64,000 nucleotides of DNA from Sphingobium sp. JS3065 (lineage in GTDB: Bacteria; Pseudomonadota; Alphaproteobacteria; Sphingomonadales; Sphingomonadaceae). Where the stretch lies: positions 1,798,001-1,862,000 of the forward strand of contig NZ_CP102664.1 of assembly GCF_026427355.1 (NCBI RefSeq), written 5' to 3'. This document shows positions 1 to 8,293 of this stretch, one piece after another; the stretch's first letter is position 1, and every line of letters begins with the position of its first letter. The notes below the pieces were generated by a model. It saw nothing but the letters and a program-made list of their open reading frames with translations, did not search any database and was not told the origin of the DNA. The position numbers and the translations under genes were made by a program.

Positions 1-38
1 ACCGAAGGTCGGGGGTTCGATCCCCTCATCCGGCACCA
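1..38 (+). tRNA. tRNA, 3' part only (possibly tRNA-Thr)
   Basis: The window opens inside a tRNA. A T-arm with loop TTCGATC and a GGGGG/CCCTC stem is followed by the acceptor 3' strand ATCCGGC, discriminator A and an encoded CCA at 36-38. The anticodon lies outside the window, so identity cannot be read. The GCCGGAT acceptor implied by pairing and the AAGGTCG variable region resemble alphaproteobacterial tRNA-Thr, but that is only a guess. Confidence 0.85.
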
Positions 39-42
39 TATT

Positions 43-1173
43 TCAGGCGTAACGGGAACGTTCCGCCATCGGCGGGGCCTCCTGATTCGCGGGACGACGC
101 CCCGCAAGGGCCAGTGCCAGCCACAATTCCGCCGCCCGGACGATCTGTCCTTTCAATAGATAGCGGACCGCGATCCGGGAAAAGGGCACGGGCGAATTGC
201 CTTCCATCATGCCCCTGTACCGGGCGATCAGAACGCGCAGCGCCGCCAGGTCCGCATATTGGCGCGACCGCACAAGCCGCCTCGAAAGCTTGAAGAATTC
301 GCGCGAGATAAAGCGCCCCAGCAACGCCTCCGTCTCCCGCTTCACGCCCGGAATTGCATGGGCAAGGTCATAGTGAAAACCGTTGAGCGCGCTTGCCAGA
401 TCATCGTTCCGCCGAACATCGAATTGCCGCGGCACCCTGGAAATCTGGGCGATGATGCTGCCGGGCCGCGACCGGTAATAGACCCACGGCTGGGCCGAAT
501 AGAAATAGCTTTTCGCCCTCAGCATCAGCCAGGGGACAGTGGCTATGTCCTCGAAGCAGACGCCTTCCGGAAAGCGGATGCCGCTGGCGAACAGCGACCG
601 GTTCCAGACGCGCGACCATATGTGCAGCCGCCGGTTGGCGAAGGTCCCGGCGATCAACGTCTCGATATTGTCGTCCAGTTTGCCGACCGGCCCGGCAAAG
701 GCGGCGATGGGCACGCCATCGCCACGCAAATAATCGCACAGCACGACATCGGGCCGAGACGAGCGAACAATATCCCGCAGCGCGGCGACGGACCCCGGCA
801 GCAACTTGTCGTCCGAATCGACGAACCACAGATAATCGCCCGCCGCCGCTTCCAGCAACGAATTGCGCGCCGCGCTCATCCCCCGGTTTTCGGCATGATG
901 CATCATCCGGACATTGCATCGCGCCCCGGCGATCAGTTCCGCGCACAGTTCGGCCGACCCATCCGTCGACTTGTCGTCGATCAGGATCAGTTCGATGCCG
1001 CTGTCGCCGTCCATCTGTTCGATGATGGAGGACAGGCATTCTTCCAGATAGGGCAGGACATTATAGAACGGCACCAATATGCTCAGCCATGGCCGCCCGA
1101 TGCCCGCCCCATTGCGCGCATGCCCTCTTACGGAGGATTTCTCCCCCGTCCCCTCCCGAATGTCGGTCTCCAC
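43..1173 (-). CDS. Family 2 glycosyltransferase
   Basis: A 376-residue protein with a GT-A fold start. The N-terminal part contains the LSILVPFYN strand, then LILIDDKSTDGS, and the nucleotide-sugar/metal motif FVDSDD near residue 115, all typical of GT2 enzymes that move sugars in capsule, exopolysaccharide or LPS assembly. The roughly 150 residues after the catalytic domain are rich in R and W and have no clear domain. The GTG start is preceded by GGGGAG at 5-nt spacing. It ends four bases from a tRNA and has no polysaccharide genes beside it, so acceptor and product are unknown. Confidence 0.85.
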   Translation of the reverse strand: METDIREGTGEKSSVRGHARNGAGIGRPWLSILVPFYNVLPYLEECLSSIIEQMDGDSGIELILIDDKSTDGSAELCAELIAGARCNVRMMHHAENRGMSAARNSLLEAAAGDYLWFVDSDDKLLPGSVAALRDIVRSSRPDVVLCDYLRGDGVPIAAFAGPVGKLDDNIETLIAGTFANRRLHIWSRVWNRSLFASGIRFPEGVCFEDIATVPWLMLRAKSYFYSAQPWVYYRSRPGSIIAQISRVPRQFDVRRNDDLASALNGFHYDLAHAIPGVKRETEALLGRFISREFFKLSRRLVRSRQYADLAALRVLIARYRGMMEGNSPVPFSRIAVRYLLKGQIVRAAELWLALALAGRRPANQEAPPMAERSRYA

Positions 1174-1527
1174 CTCGACTCCCCGATTAGCTGGAGCGAT
1201 TTCAAGTCAGATGGACCATCTGACGACCCGAAAATCGCAGAAAACTCATTAAATCAAAGCATCCTGCGTTAAATCGAACCAGCTTTCGCAGTTCGGGTTG
1301 AACCGGGCGAAGCCATTTCTCTTGAAGAGAAGCAAAGTCCTTCGACAAGCCCAAGGTAACCGAAGTTCCCGGTTTAACGCACGATGGTCCAGGCGCAGCT
1401 TTACCCTTCCGCGCGCTCGACCCGATGCGGCCTATCATATCGGCTTTCGATGTAAAGGCGTTTTCAGGTCGCAAATCAGGCGGTTCGCCGCTTCGCCCTG
1501 CCTGACGATAAAGGCCCAAAAGCAAAA

Positions 1528-1650
1528 TGGGGGCCGGCATTTCTGCCGGTCCCCACTTCCGTCGTGTCTCTCGATCCGCTTCTCTTTCGAGATGCGATCA
1601 TCGGACTCGGCGCGCGATAGGTCCGCCTAAAAGGCTTTGCTATCGTGTCG
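1528..1650 (-). ncRNA. Candidate small RNA ending in an intrinsic terminator
   Basis: On the minus strand a 12-bp hairpin (1555-1528, four-base loop, one G-T pair) is followed by TTTTGCTTTT, a good rho-independent terminator. No protein gene reads into it from nearby: the cupin ends more than 400 bp upstream. Directly upstream on the same strand, CGATAG and CTATCG (about 1648-1617) can pair around an inner GCC/GGC stem. This suggests a transcript of 100-130 nt. The 5' end is a guess and no promoter was identified. Confidence 0.35.
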
Positions 1651-1949
1651 GCTCCGTTCTTCCGGCCGGTCGGCCGTTTTCCCGCAGCCTGTCCTCTTTA
1701 TTCGATGCCCGACGTTCACTTTCGCGCGTGCACAGCATCGTCTATTGAGGACCATCGGCTTTCCGCATTTTCCTTCCGGTCCATGCTTCTTTTCCGACGC
1801 TCGAAAAGTCCTTCAAGTCATTGATTTCTCTTTGACTTTGGCATCCAGATTTCTCTGTCTCCCGTCCTTTCCGATAAGAGGATGCTCTCACCAAAAGCGA
1901 GTCGGGCAAAGCGGAATCTTTCACCTCGAAGACGGATTCGCCCTAAAGC

Positions 1950-1968
1950 TGTGGATAGATGTGGATAA
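1950..1968 (-). promoter_or_regulatory. Tandem DnaA boxes
   Basis: Read on the minus strand, 1968-1960 is TTATCCACA, a perfect match to the bacterial DnaA box. Positions 1958-1950 read CTATCCACA, one mismatch. The two are offset by exactly 10 bp, placing them on the same helix face, and a run of T (1969-1975) follows. GANTC sites lie at 1899, 1914 and 1935. No replication-origin genes are nearby, so this is more likely a DnaA-responsive or titration site than oriC. Confidence 0.45.
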
Positions 1969-1984
1969 TTTTTTTCCTGGCGTT

Positions 1985-2425
1985 TCAGCCGCCCGGCGAC
2001 CACCCGTCCGGCGCCAGCGCAAAGCCGGAAAATTCGAAGCCGGGGATCACGACGCAGCTCACCAATGTCCAGCCGTCCACCGGGCGCGCCGCCTGCCAAT
2101 GATGGGAGGGAACCAGCAATTGCGGCTGCTGCCCCGCCAGCACATCGCCGCCCAGCAGCCATTCCCGTACCGGCCCGCCCTCTGCCGCGATGGAAAGGGT
2201 CATCGGCGCGCCAGCATGCCAGAACCAATGTTCGTCGGCATCAACCCGATGCCAGTGGGATCGTTGATGCGCCTCCAGCAGGAAATAGATCGTGGTTCCG
2301 GCAGCGCGCTCGCCCGCTTCGGCTTTCGCCCGCCAACATTCCCTATACCATCCGCCTTCGGGATGAGGGGCAAGGTCCAAAGAACGGATCAACGCCTTCG
2401 CCCCCGTTTCATCGTATCCGCTCAT
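1985..2425 (-). CDS. DUF985 cupin-family protein
   Basis: A 146-residue protein with the signature PHPEGGWYRE near residue 20 and the cupin strands TTIYFLL and SHWHRVDADEHWFWHAG (histidines expected to bind a metal), then a C-terminal VSCVVIPGFEFSGF strand. This matches the cupin_5 (DUF985, yeast YML079w-like) family, whose substrate is not established. ATG at 2425 is preferred over the GTG one codon earlier. It stands alone on the minus strand, just after the DnaA-box region. Confidence 0.88.
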   Translation of the reverse strand: MSGYDETGAKALIRSLDLAPHPEGGWYRECWRAKAEAGERAAGTTIYFLLEAHQRSHWHRVDADEHWFWHAGAPMTLSIAAEGGPVREWLLGGDVLAGQQPQLLVPSHHWQAARPVDGWTLVSCVVIPGFEFSGFALAPDGWSPGG

Positions 2426-2546
2426 CACCTGACCTCAAATTTTATGCGTGCCAAAACAATGCGATGTGCCGTTGTCGCAGGTTCATGCAACCTCGATCAA
2501 TATGGGCGGGTTGAACGATCAAAGCACGCCTTTTGAAGGAGATGAA

Positions 2547-2849
2547 ATGCGTAAAGCTCTTATGGCCCTGGCTGCCGTTTCGCTGGCGATTCCGGTTTCG
2601 ATGGCTGTCCCATCGGACGGCGCGAATGCCCGTCGCCATTATGAATATCGTGAGTGGCGCGGTCGCGACGGCCGCACCTATTGCCGCAAGTCCGACGGCA
2701 CGACCGGCCTGATCGTCGGCGGCGTCGGCGGCGCGCTGATTGGCCGCGCTATCGACACCCGCGGCGACCGCGCCACCGGCACGATTCTGGGCGCGGCGGG
2801 CGGTGCGTTGCTGGGCAAGGAAATCGACAGCAAGCGCCGCTGCCGCTGA
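2547..2849 (+). CDS. Small exported glycine-zipper protein
   Basis: A 100-residue protein. Residues 1-26 form a signal peptide (positive start, hydrophobic core, cleavage near GANA). The rest begins with HYEYREWRGRDGRTYCRKSDG and continues with two glycine-zipper segments, GLIVGGVGGALIGRAI and GTILGAAGGALLGKEI, as in Rick_17kDa_Anti / 2TM glycine-zipper envelope proteins such as SlyB. The start is set by GAAGGAG seven bases upstream; a longer frame from 2448 lacks this. A likely outer-membrane-associated stress or structural protein. Confidence 0.85.
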   Translation: MRKALMALAAVSLAIPVSMAVPSDGANARRHYEYREWRGRDGRTYCRKSDGTTGLIVGGVGGALIGRAIDTRGDRATGTILGAAGGALLGKEIDSKRRCR

Positions 2850-2903
2850 GGTCCAGGCCTGGCGACCGCGCAGCCCTTACCCAGCGCAAACGGCAAGGCA
2901 TGG

Positions 2904-2940
2904 AAAAGGGCGGCTTCCCAATGGAAAGCCGCCCTTTTTT
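2904..2940. terminator. Bidirectional intrinsic terminator
   Basis: An inverted repeat with arms AAAAGGGCGGCTT and AAGCCGCCCTTTT around a short CCCAATGGA loop is followed by a T-run on the plus strand and by T on the minus strand. It sits between two convergent genes: the glycine-zipper gene (+) and the small exported protein ending at 2963 (-), and can serve both. Confidence 0.85.
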
Positions 2941-2962
2941 CCGGGAAAAAGCTTCGAGGATC

Positions 2963-3247
2963 TTATTCGGCGGCCGCGCCGCGCGCCTCCTCCAGCTTGA
3001 AGGCAACGGCCTGACCGCCGGAGACGCCCGAAACGCGGCCTCCCTTGACGGACAGGTTGAAGGCAACGGCGTCGGGGTAACGACGGCCCGAAATCACCTT
3101 GCCGGTCTTGGTGTCCTTGACGTCATAGATATAGGTGAAACCTTCGTGCGTGAACTTCTGCTTGGCAGCGTCTTCGGCATGGGCCGGAGCATTGGCGGCG
3201 CCAAAGGCGAACAGGGCGGAAAGGACAAACTTGGACAGCATTCGCAT
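2963..3247 (-). CDS. Small exported hypothetical protein
   Basis: 94 residues with a clear signal peptide (KFVLSALFAFGAANAPAHA, likely cleavage after AHA near residue 24). The mature part, about 70 residues, begins EDAAKQKFTHEGFTYIYDV and looks like a small beta-rich periplasmic protein; I recognise no named family. Start chosen because AAGGAG lies seven bases before the ATG at 3247; a second ATG two codons later is less well spaced. Upstream, 3319-3333 is a perfect palindrome (GCGTTGC-G-GCAACGC) that could be an operator. Confidence 0.75.
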   Translation of the reverse strand: MRMLSKFVLSALFAFGAANAPAHAEDAAKQKFTHEGFTYIYDVKDTKTGKVISGRRYPDAVAFNLSVKGGRVSGVSGGQAVAFKLEEARGAAAE

Positions 3248-3382
3248 GGGTAAACTCCTTGTGAATGCCGATCAAACACCTCTGGGAATATTCTTTTCTG
3301 TTGACGCCGGTTTATGGTGCGTTGCGGCAACGCGACAATCGCAAACAAAGGCGAAACGATTGCATTTCCCGCAACTGCTTTC

Positions 3383-3790
3383 TCAAGCCTTTGACAAATC
3401 GACGATATGCTTGAATTCCGCTTCCGTCAGCGGGGATACGGACAGGCGCGACTGGCGGATCATCGCCATATCGGCCAGCGCCGGATCGGCCTTCATCGTC
3501 TTCAACGTCACCGGCTTTGCGAACTTTTCCTTTGGCCCCACATGGACGGCGATCCACTTGCCCGTCTCATCCGTGCTGTCGGGCGCGGCCTCCCCGACAA
3601 TCTCCATGATGCCAACGGCCTCTACCCCGACATTGCTGTGATAGAAGATCGACAGGTCGCCTTTCCTCATCGCCTTCATATTGTTCTGGGCGGCATAGTT
3701 GCGCACCCCGTCCCATTCCGCTTTCCCCTTTTCGACCAGATCGTCATAGGAAAAGACATCGGGTTCGGATTTCATCAGCCAGTAGTTCAT
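3383..3790 (-). CDS. EVE domain protein
   Basis: A 135-residue single-domain protein starting MNYWLMKSEPDVFSYDDL and containing WDGVRNYAAQNNMKAMRKGD and FYHSN, the hallmarks of EVE (PUA-like, thymocyte nuclear protein 1) proteins. The fold is associated with binding modified bases in nucleic acid, but the cellular role in bacteria is unclear. A frame extending to 3871 is open, but AAGGAG six bases before the ATG at 3790 and the family N-terminus fix the start. Confidence 0.92.
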   Translation of the reverse strand: MNYWLMKSEPDVFSYDDLVEKGKAEWDGVRNYAAQNNMKAMRKGDLSIFYHSNVGVEAVGIMEIVGEAAPDSTDETGKWIAVHVGPKEKFAKPVTLKTMKADPALADMAMIRQSRLSVSPLTEAEFKHIVDLSKA

Positions 3791-3895
3791 GGCTTCTCCT
3801 TGCATCAGCCGACGAGGACGATCAAGAATGTGCGTATGGCCGCGTGACGCGCTGATGGCGCGCCGGGCCAATCATATGGATTTCGGAGAATAAAC

Positions 3896-4840
3896 GTGTC
3901 GCAATCGGTGCTGGAACAAGTGCCTGTCCTGTCCATGGCGGATATGTCGAAGGCCGATTTTTCCGCCGCCTTCGGGGGCTCCTTCCAGCGTTTCGGATTC
4001 GCCATGGTGAAGGACCATGGCATGGACCAGGCGCTGATCGACAAGGGCTGGGCGCTGGCCCGCCAGTTTTTCGCGCTGCCCGAAGAGGCGAAGCGGCGAT
4101 ACGACGCCAGATATAATGGCGGCCAGCGGGGCTATACGGCCTTTGGCGTGGAAATCGCCAAGGGCGCGAGCGAAAACGACCTCAAGGAATTCTGGCATGT
4201 CGGCCGCGACCTGCCGGCAGGCGATCCCTTGGCGGAAACCATGCCGCCCAATGTCTGGCCTGACGAACTGCCCGAATTTCATGAGACTTTCGCGAAACTC
4301 TATGCGGAGTTCGACCGCGTCGGCGCCGAACTGCTCTCCGCCATCGCCCTTTATCTGGGCCTGGAGGAACGCTGGTTCGACAGGCCGGTCGAGAATGGCA
4401 ATTCGATCCTGCGCCTGCTCCATTACCCGCCTGTGTCGGCGGAAGCGCCCGGCATCCGCGCCGGCGCGCATGAGGACATCAACCTCATCACCCTGCTGCT
4501 GGGCGCGGAGGAAGGCGGGCTGGAACTCAAGGATCGGGGCGGCAACTGGCTCCCCGTCGTGCCGCCGCCGGGCGCGCTGGCCATCAATGTGGGCGACATG
4601 CTCCAGCGGCTGACCAACTATCATCTGCCCTCGACCAGCCATCGCGTCGTCAATCCGCCGCCGGAACGCCGGGGCTTTTCGCGCTATTCCATGCCCTTCT
4701 TCCTGCACCTGCGGCCGGATTTCCTGATCGACGCCCTGCCGCAATGCGTGGATGCGGACCATCCCCGGCGCGATCCGCCGATCACGGCGCACGACTATCT
4801 GACGGAACGGTTGCGGGAGATCGGGCTGATCAAGGGATAG
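3896..4840 (+). CDS. 2-oxoglutarate/Fe(II) oxygenase, isopenicillin N synthase family
   Basis: 314 residues, the usual length. An N-terminal DIOX_N-like half (FAMVKDHGMDQALIDKGW) precedes the double-stranded beta-helix core. Iron ligands are visible: His and Asp in AGAHEDINLITLL and the distal His in STSHRVVNPP. RYSMPFF supplies the arginine that binds 2-oxoglutarate. The start is GTG with GGAG ten bases upstream. Relatives oxidise diverse small molecules, so the substrate is unknown. It is divergent from the EVE gene. Confidence 0.88.
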   Translation: MSQSVLEQVPVLSMADMSKADFSAAFGGSFQRFGFAMVKDHGMDQALIDKGWALARQFFALPEEAKRRYDARYNGGQRGYTAFGVEIAKGASENDLKEFWHVGRDLPAGDPLAETMPPNVWPDELPEFHETFAKLYAEFDRVGAELLSAIALYLGLEERWFDRPVENGNSILRLLHYPPVSAEAPGIRAGAHEDINLITLLLGAEEGGLELKDRGGNWLPVVPPPGALAINVGDMLQRLTNYHLPSTSHRVVNPPPERRGFSRYSMPFFLHLRPDFLIDALPQCVDADHPRRDPPITAHDYLTERLREIGLIKG

Positions 4841-4854
4841 GGTTTCGGGCGGGG

Positions 4855-5238
4855 CTATTTCCGCCCGCGCCCCATGGTGATGCCGATTTCCTCGCCCTTC
4901 TCGCTGAGGGCGAGTTTCACGATCTTCACCTCGACATGGCTGACCTTGTCGTCCTGAAGGAAGATCGTCTCGATGATATGGTCGGCCACCGCTTCGATCA
5001 GCGTGAAATGCTGCCCTTCCGGCAACGCCGCGGTCGCGGCATGCTTCAGGTCCATATAGTTTTTGGACCGCGACAGGGGCGTGTCGGGATCATAATGATC
5101 CGCGATCTTCAGCTTGGCCCGGATGGAAATGCGCAGCGGCTGCGGCAGGTGCGTCTCTTCGGAATAGATGCCTGTCAGGACATCCACATCCAGATGATTG
5201 ACCTCCAACGTCAGAAAATCGTCAAATCCGCTGTTCAT
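4855..5238 (-). CDS. folB: Dihydroneopterin aldolase family protein
   Basis: A 127-residue protein. LEVNHLDVDVLTGIYSEET near the start, YMDLKHAATAAL in the middle and FTLIEAVADHIIETIF (with the conserved E of the FolB active site) match FolB/dihydroneopterin aldolase, a folate pathway enzyme that acts on 7,8-dihydroneopterin. Start at the ATG whose product begins MNSGFDD; the longer frame overlaps the divergent acetyltransferase. No other folate genes are nearby, so a FolX-type epimerase activity remains possible. Confidence 0.8.
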   Translation of the reverse strand: MNSGFDDFLTLEVNHLDVDVLTGIYSEETHLPQPLRISIRAKLKIADHYDPDTPLSRSKNYMDLKHAATAALPEGQHFTLIEAVADHIIETIFLQDDKVSHVEVKIVKLALSEKGEEIGITMGRGRK

Positions 5239-5365
5239 AGCTCGCCACATTCGCCCGGTTCCCGCTGCGGGCGGGGTCCAGTTTAGACTTTTATTTTGCG
5301 AGCCACGCGCTAAAGCCCGCCGCTCTCGGCGCGTCCATGCGCCATTGAGGACGGATCGGCAAGAC

Positions 5366-5884
5366 GTGTCTGTTATAGTGCCCCTCAACATCATGTCGCA
5401 GGACGCGGTCGAGCATCTGCTCGACGCGGCCTTCGGCGCTGACCGGCACGGCCGCACCGCCTATCTGATTCGCGACGGCATGCCCTGGCTCCCCGAACTG
5501 TCCTTTGGGATAGAGGATGAGAAGGGCAGGCTCGTCGGGTCGCTGCAAAGCTGGCCCGTCGCGCTCACCCATGACGATGGCAGCCAGACGCCGCTGATCA
5601 TGGTCGGCCCCGTCGCCGTCGACCCGTCCGCCCAGGGCACCGGCCATGGCCGCGCGATGATGGACGCGATGGTCACCGCCGCCCGCACCCATCGCAGCGA
5701 TCCGCTGATGATGATCGGCGATCCTGAATATTACGGCCGCTTCTGGGGCTTTTCCGCCGAAGGAACCAGCGGCTGGAACTGCCCCGGCCCGTTCGAGGCG
5801 CGCCGCCTGCTGGCGCTCTCCGTCGACGGACGCGCCATCGGCGGCAAGGGCATGCTCAGCCCCCGGATCACCGTCCAGGCCTGA
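5366..5884 (+). CDS. GNAT-family N-acetyltransferase
   Basis: 172 residues from a GTG start (VSVIVPLNIMSQDAVEHLL). The acetyl-CoA binding motif appears as VGPVAVDPSAQGTGHGRAMM, and YYGRFWGF matches the conserved C-terminal aromatic motif of YhbS-like GNATs. The IVPL strand before the first ATG argues for the GTG start rather than ATG at 5393; ribosome-binding evidence is weak. The acceptor is unknown. Confidence 0.83.
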   Translation: MSVIVPLNIMSQDAVEHLLDAAFGADRHGRTAYLIRDGMPWLPELSFGIEDEKGRLVGSLQSWPVALTHDDGSQTPLIMVGPVAVDPSAQGTGHGRAMMDAMVTAARTHRSDPLMMIGDPEYYGRFWGFSAEGTSGWNCPGPFEARRLLALSVDGRAIGGKGMLSPRITVQA

Positions 5885-5929
5885 AATTTCCCTTTTGCCT
5901 TCGGGCGCTCCGGCTCCTATCTCCGCCCT

Positions 5930-6496
5930 ATGCCGATGGAGCCGCCCCCCGATCTCGCCAGCCTTTCCCTGACGGATATCGCGCGCCTGCTCGCGGAAAA
6001 GCGGCTGCCGCCGGTGGAGAAATGGAATCCCGACCATTGCGGCGACAGCGACATGCGCATCGCCCGCGACGGCACCTGGTTCCATCAAGGATCGCCCATC
6101 GGCCGCGAAGCCATGGTCCGCCTCTTTTCCACCATCCTGCGCCGGGAGGGGGATGGCGGCTATGTGCTGGTCACGCCGGTCGAAAAGCTCTCTATCGAGG
6201 TGGAGGACGCGCCCTTCGTCGCGGTGGAACTCAAGACCGAAGGCGACGGGCGGGACCGCAGCCTGGCCTTTCGCCTCAACACCGGCGATCTGGTCGCCGC
6301 CGGGCCAGACAATGCGCTTGCCCTGCGAGAGACGCCGGACGGGCCGCATCCCTATCTCCATGTGCGCGGCGGGCTGGAAGCGCTGATCGCCCGCAGCGTC
6401 TATTATGAGCTGATGAACCTTGCCCTGGACGAAGGCGCCGACCCCATCGGCCTCTGGAGCAACGGCGCCTTCTTCGCACTGGACGGATCGGCATGA
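5930..6496 (+). CDS. DUF1285 domain protein
   Basis: 188 residues matching DUF1285: VEKWNPDHCGDSDMRIARDGTWFHQGSPIGR, then VLVTPVEKLSIEVEDAPFVAVEL. The family is widespread in proteobacteria and of unknown function. It opens a tight run: its last bases overlap the NUDIX gene by the ATGA at 6493-6496, and that gene overlaps the CCA-adding enzyme, so the three are probably co-transcribed. Confidence 0.88.
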   Translation: MPMEPPPDLASLSLTDIARLLAEKRLPPVEKWNPDHCGDSDMRIARDGTWFHQGSPIGREAMVRLFSTILRREGDGGYVLVTPVEKLSIEVEDAPFVAVELKTEGDGRDRSLAFRLNTGDLVAAGPDNALALRETPDGPHPYLHVRGGLEALIARSVYYELMNLALDEGADPIGLWSNGAFFALDGSA

Positions 6497-7104
6497 CGCT
6501 GGCGGAGCGGCTGCGGACCGCATTGAAGGAGGGGCATGAACGCGAAGCCAGCCTGTTGCCGTCGGACACGCGCGATCCCCGCATAGAAGGCGACCTTGTC
6601 CTGGCCCCCGCCGCCGTCTTGGTCGCCATCACCGACCGCCCCGAACCCGGCCTGATCCTGACCCAGCGTTCGGCGAAATTGCGCAAGCATGCGGGACAGG
6701 TCGCCTTTCCCGGCGGGCGGATCGACGATGACGACAGCGACGAAATCGCCGGAGCCTTGCGGGAGGCGCGGGAGGAAATCGGCCTGCTTCCCCATGTCGT
6801 CGACATCATCGGCACGTCGGATCGCTATCATACCTTCACCGGCTTCGACATCGTGCCGGTGCTGGGGGTGATCCCGCCCGATCTCCCTCTCTTCCCGCAG
6901 GAAACGGAGGTAGCGGATCTGTTCGAGCTTCCCCTCTCCTTCGCGCTCGACCCTGCCAACCGGATCAGGAAAACGATATTATTCCAGGGCGTTGAGAGGC
7001 ATTATTACGAAATATTCTGGGAAGGACGCCGTATCTGGGGAATTACCGCCGCGATCCTCGCCAATCTTTCGCGGAGGCTTGGCCATGACCAGTCTGCTTC
7101 CTGA
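6493..7104 (+). CDS. NUDIX hydrolase, CoA pyrophosphatase type
   Basis: 203 residues. The NUDIX box occupies about 74-96 (GGRIDDDDSDEIAGALREAR followed by EEIGL), binding Mg2+ for diphosphate cleavage. Just upstream, LTQRSAKLRKHAGQVAFPGG matches the NuCoA signature (PROSITE UPF0035) of NudL-like enzymes that split coenzyme A into 4'-phosphopantetheine and 3',5'-ADP. Overlaps the previous gene by four bases and the next by twenty. Confidence 0.88.
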   Translation: MTLAERLRTALKEGHEREASLLPSDTRDPRIEGDLVLAPAAVLVAITDRPEPGLILTQRSAKLRKHAGQVAFPGGRIDDDDSDEIAGALREAREEIGLLPHVVDIIGTSDRYHTFTGFDIVPVLGVIPPDLPLFPQETEVADLFELPLSFALDPANRIRKTILFQGVERHYYEIFWEGRRIWGITAAILANLSRRLGHDQSAS

Positions 7105-8293
7105 CGCGGACTGGCGCCATCGGCCCGGCCTGGACGCACTGCTCAAGGCGCTGGGCGCGGAGCAGGGCCTTGTCCGCTTCGTCGGCGGCGCGGTACGGGA
7201 CGGGTTGCTCGGCCTGCCGGTGAACGACCTGGACATCGCGACCGTCATTGACCCCAAGGGAGTCATGGAACGCCTGAAGCTCGCCGGGATCAAGGCCGTT
7301 CCCACCGGCATCGATCATGGCACCGTGACGGCGGTCATCCATGGCTGGCCGGTCGAGATCACCACCCTGCGCCGGGATGTCAGCACTGACGGACGACGCG
7401 CCACCATCGCCTATACCGGCGACTGGCGGGAGGATGCGGCGCGGCGCGATTTCACGATCAACGCCCTTTATGCCGACCCGCTTACCCATGAAATTACGGA
7501 TTTCTTCGGCGGCGTGGCGGACCTGAAGGCGCATCGGGTCCGCTTCATCGGGGATGCCGACGCCCGCATCGCGGAGGACCATCTGCGCATCCTGCGTTAT
7601 TTCCGTTTCCTCGCCCGTTTCGGCGATGACCGGCCCGATGCGGCGTCTTATGCCGCCTGCCGCGCCGCCGCCAACAGCCTGATGGCCCTTTCACGCGAGC
7701 GCATCGCGGACGAACTGCTGAAATTGCTCGCCGTGCCCCGGCCCCTCGCCGCGCTTCGGCTGATGATCGACGGGGGCATATTGCTGCCGGTCGTTCCGGA
7801 GATCGACGGAAGCGGGCTTGCCCGCCTCTCCGCCCTGATCGAGCGTGAAGCCGCCTCCGGCGCTGGCCTTTCCGCCCTGCGCCGTCTGGCCGCCCTGCTC
7901 CCGCCCGATCCGCGCGCTGCCGATCAGGTCGGCGCCCGGCTGAAATTATCCAACAAGGCCCGCAAGCGCCTGATGACCGCGCTGGAGGGCGGTGGCGGCG
8001 AAACGCCCCGCGCCCTCGCCTTTCGGATCGGCGTCGAAGGGGCGATCGATCAGATATTGATCGATCCCGCGGCATCGCTGGATAGCATGGGGACGCTCAC
8101 GGACTGGACCCCGCCCCGCCTGCCGATCAGCGGCGGCGCGCTGATCGCGCGTGGCCTGCAACCCGGCCCGGACGTGGCAAGGGCGCTGGCGCAGGTTCAG
8201 GAAATCTGGGTGGCGGAGGGCTTTCCCGACGAAGCCCGCGTGGCCGAGATCGCGGATCAGACCGTTTCGAAATTCCAGCGCGCCCGCCAATAG
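7085..8293 (+). CDS. cca: CCA tRNA nucleotidyltransferase
   Basis: 402 residues. The polymerase-beta head has RFVGGAVRDGLLG and LPVNDLDIATV (catalytic carboxylates), followed by RRDFTINALYADP and a C-terminal helical tRNA-binding region (EDHLRILRYFRFLARFG). It adds or repairs the 3' CCA of tRNA. Start at 7085 lies inside the end of the NUDIX gene, implying translational coupling. Its last 37 bases overlap the end of the convergent GGDEF/EAL gene. Confidence 0.93.
   Translation: MTSLLPDADWRHRPGLDALLKALGAEQGLVRFVGGAVRDGLLGLPVNDLDIATVIDPKGVMERLKLAGIKAVPTGIDHGTVTAVIHGWPVEITTLRRDVSTDGRRATIAYTGDWREDAARRDFTINALYADPLTHEITDFFGGVADLKAHRVRFIGDADARIAEDHLRILRYFRFLARFGDDRPDAASYAACRAAANSLMALSRERIADELLKLLAVPRPLAALRLMIDGGILLPVVPEIDGSGLARLSALIEREAASGAGLSALRRLAALLPPDPRAADQVGARLKLSNKARKRLMTALEGGGGETPRALAFRIGVEGAIDQILIDPAASLDSMGTLTDWTPPRLPISGGALIARGLQPGPDVARALAQVQEIWVAEGFPDEARVAEIADQTVSKFQRARQ

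Larger units (their letters stand above)
1174..1984. other. ORF-poor intergenic gap of about 810 bp
   Basis: Open frames here are short, overlap each other and have no family resemblance, so I see no protein gene. The stretch holds a strong hairpin at 1528-1555 with T-rich DNA after it on the minus strand, several further potential hairpins upstream of it on that strand, three GANTC sites between 1899 and 1939, and two tandem DnaA-box-like sequences at 1950-1968 followed by a T-run. Confidence 0.6.

Noticed and set aside
259..1272. 337-codon plus-strand frame over the glycosyltransferase
   Set aside because: Proline/arginine-rich translation antisense to a GT2 enzyme with complete motifs.
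1202..1540. 112-codon minus-strand frame in the left gap
   Set aside because: No family resemblance, no ribosome site, overlaps other open frames and the terminator hairpin.
1899..1975. Chromosomal replication origin
   Set aside because: Only two boxes and none of the usual alphaproteobacterial origin neighbours (hemE, rho, parAB, gidA) are present; kept only as a DnaA-site observation.
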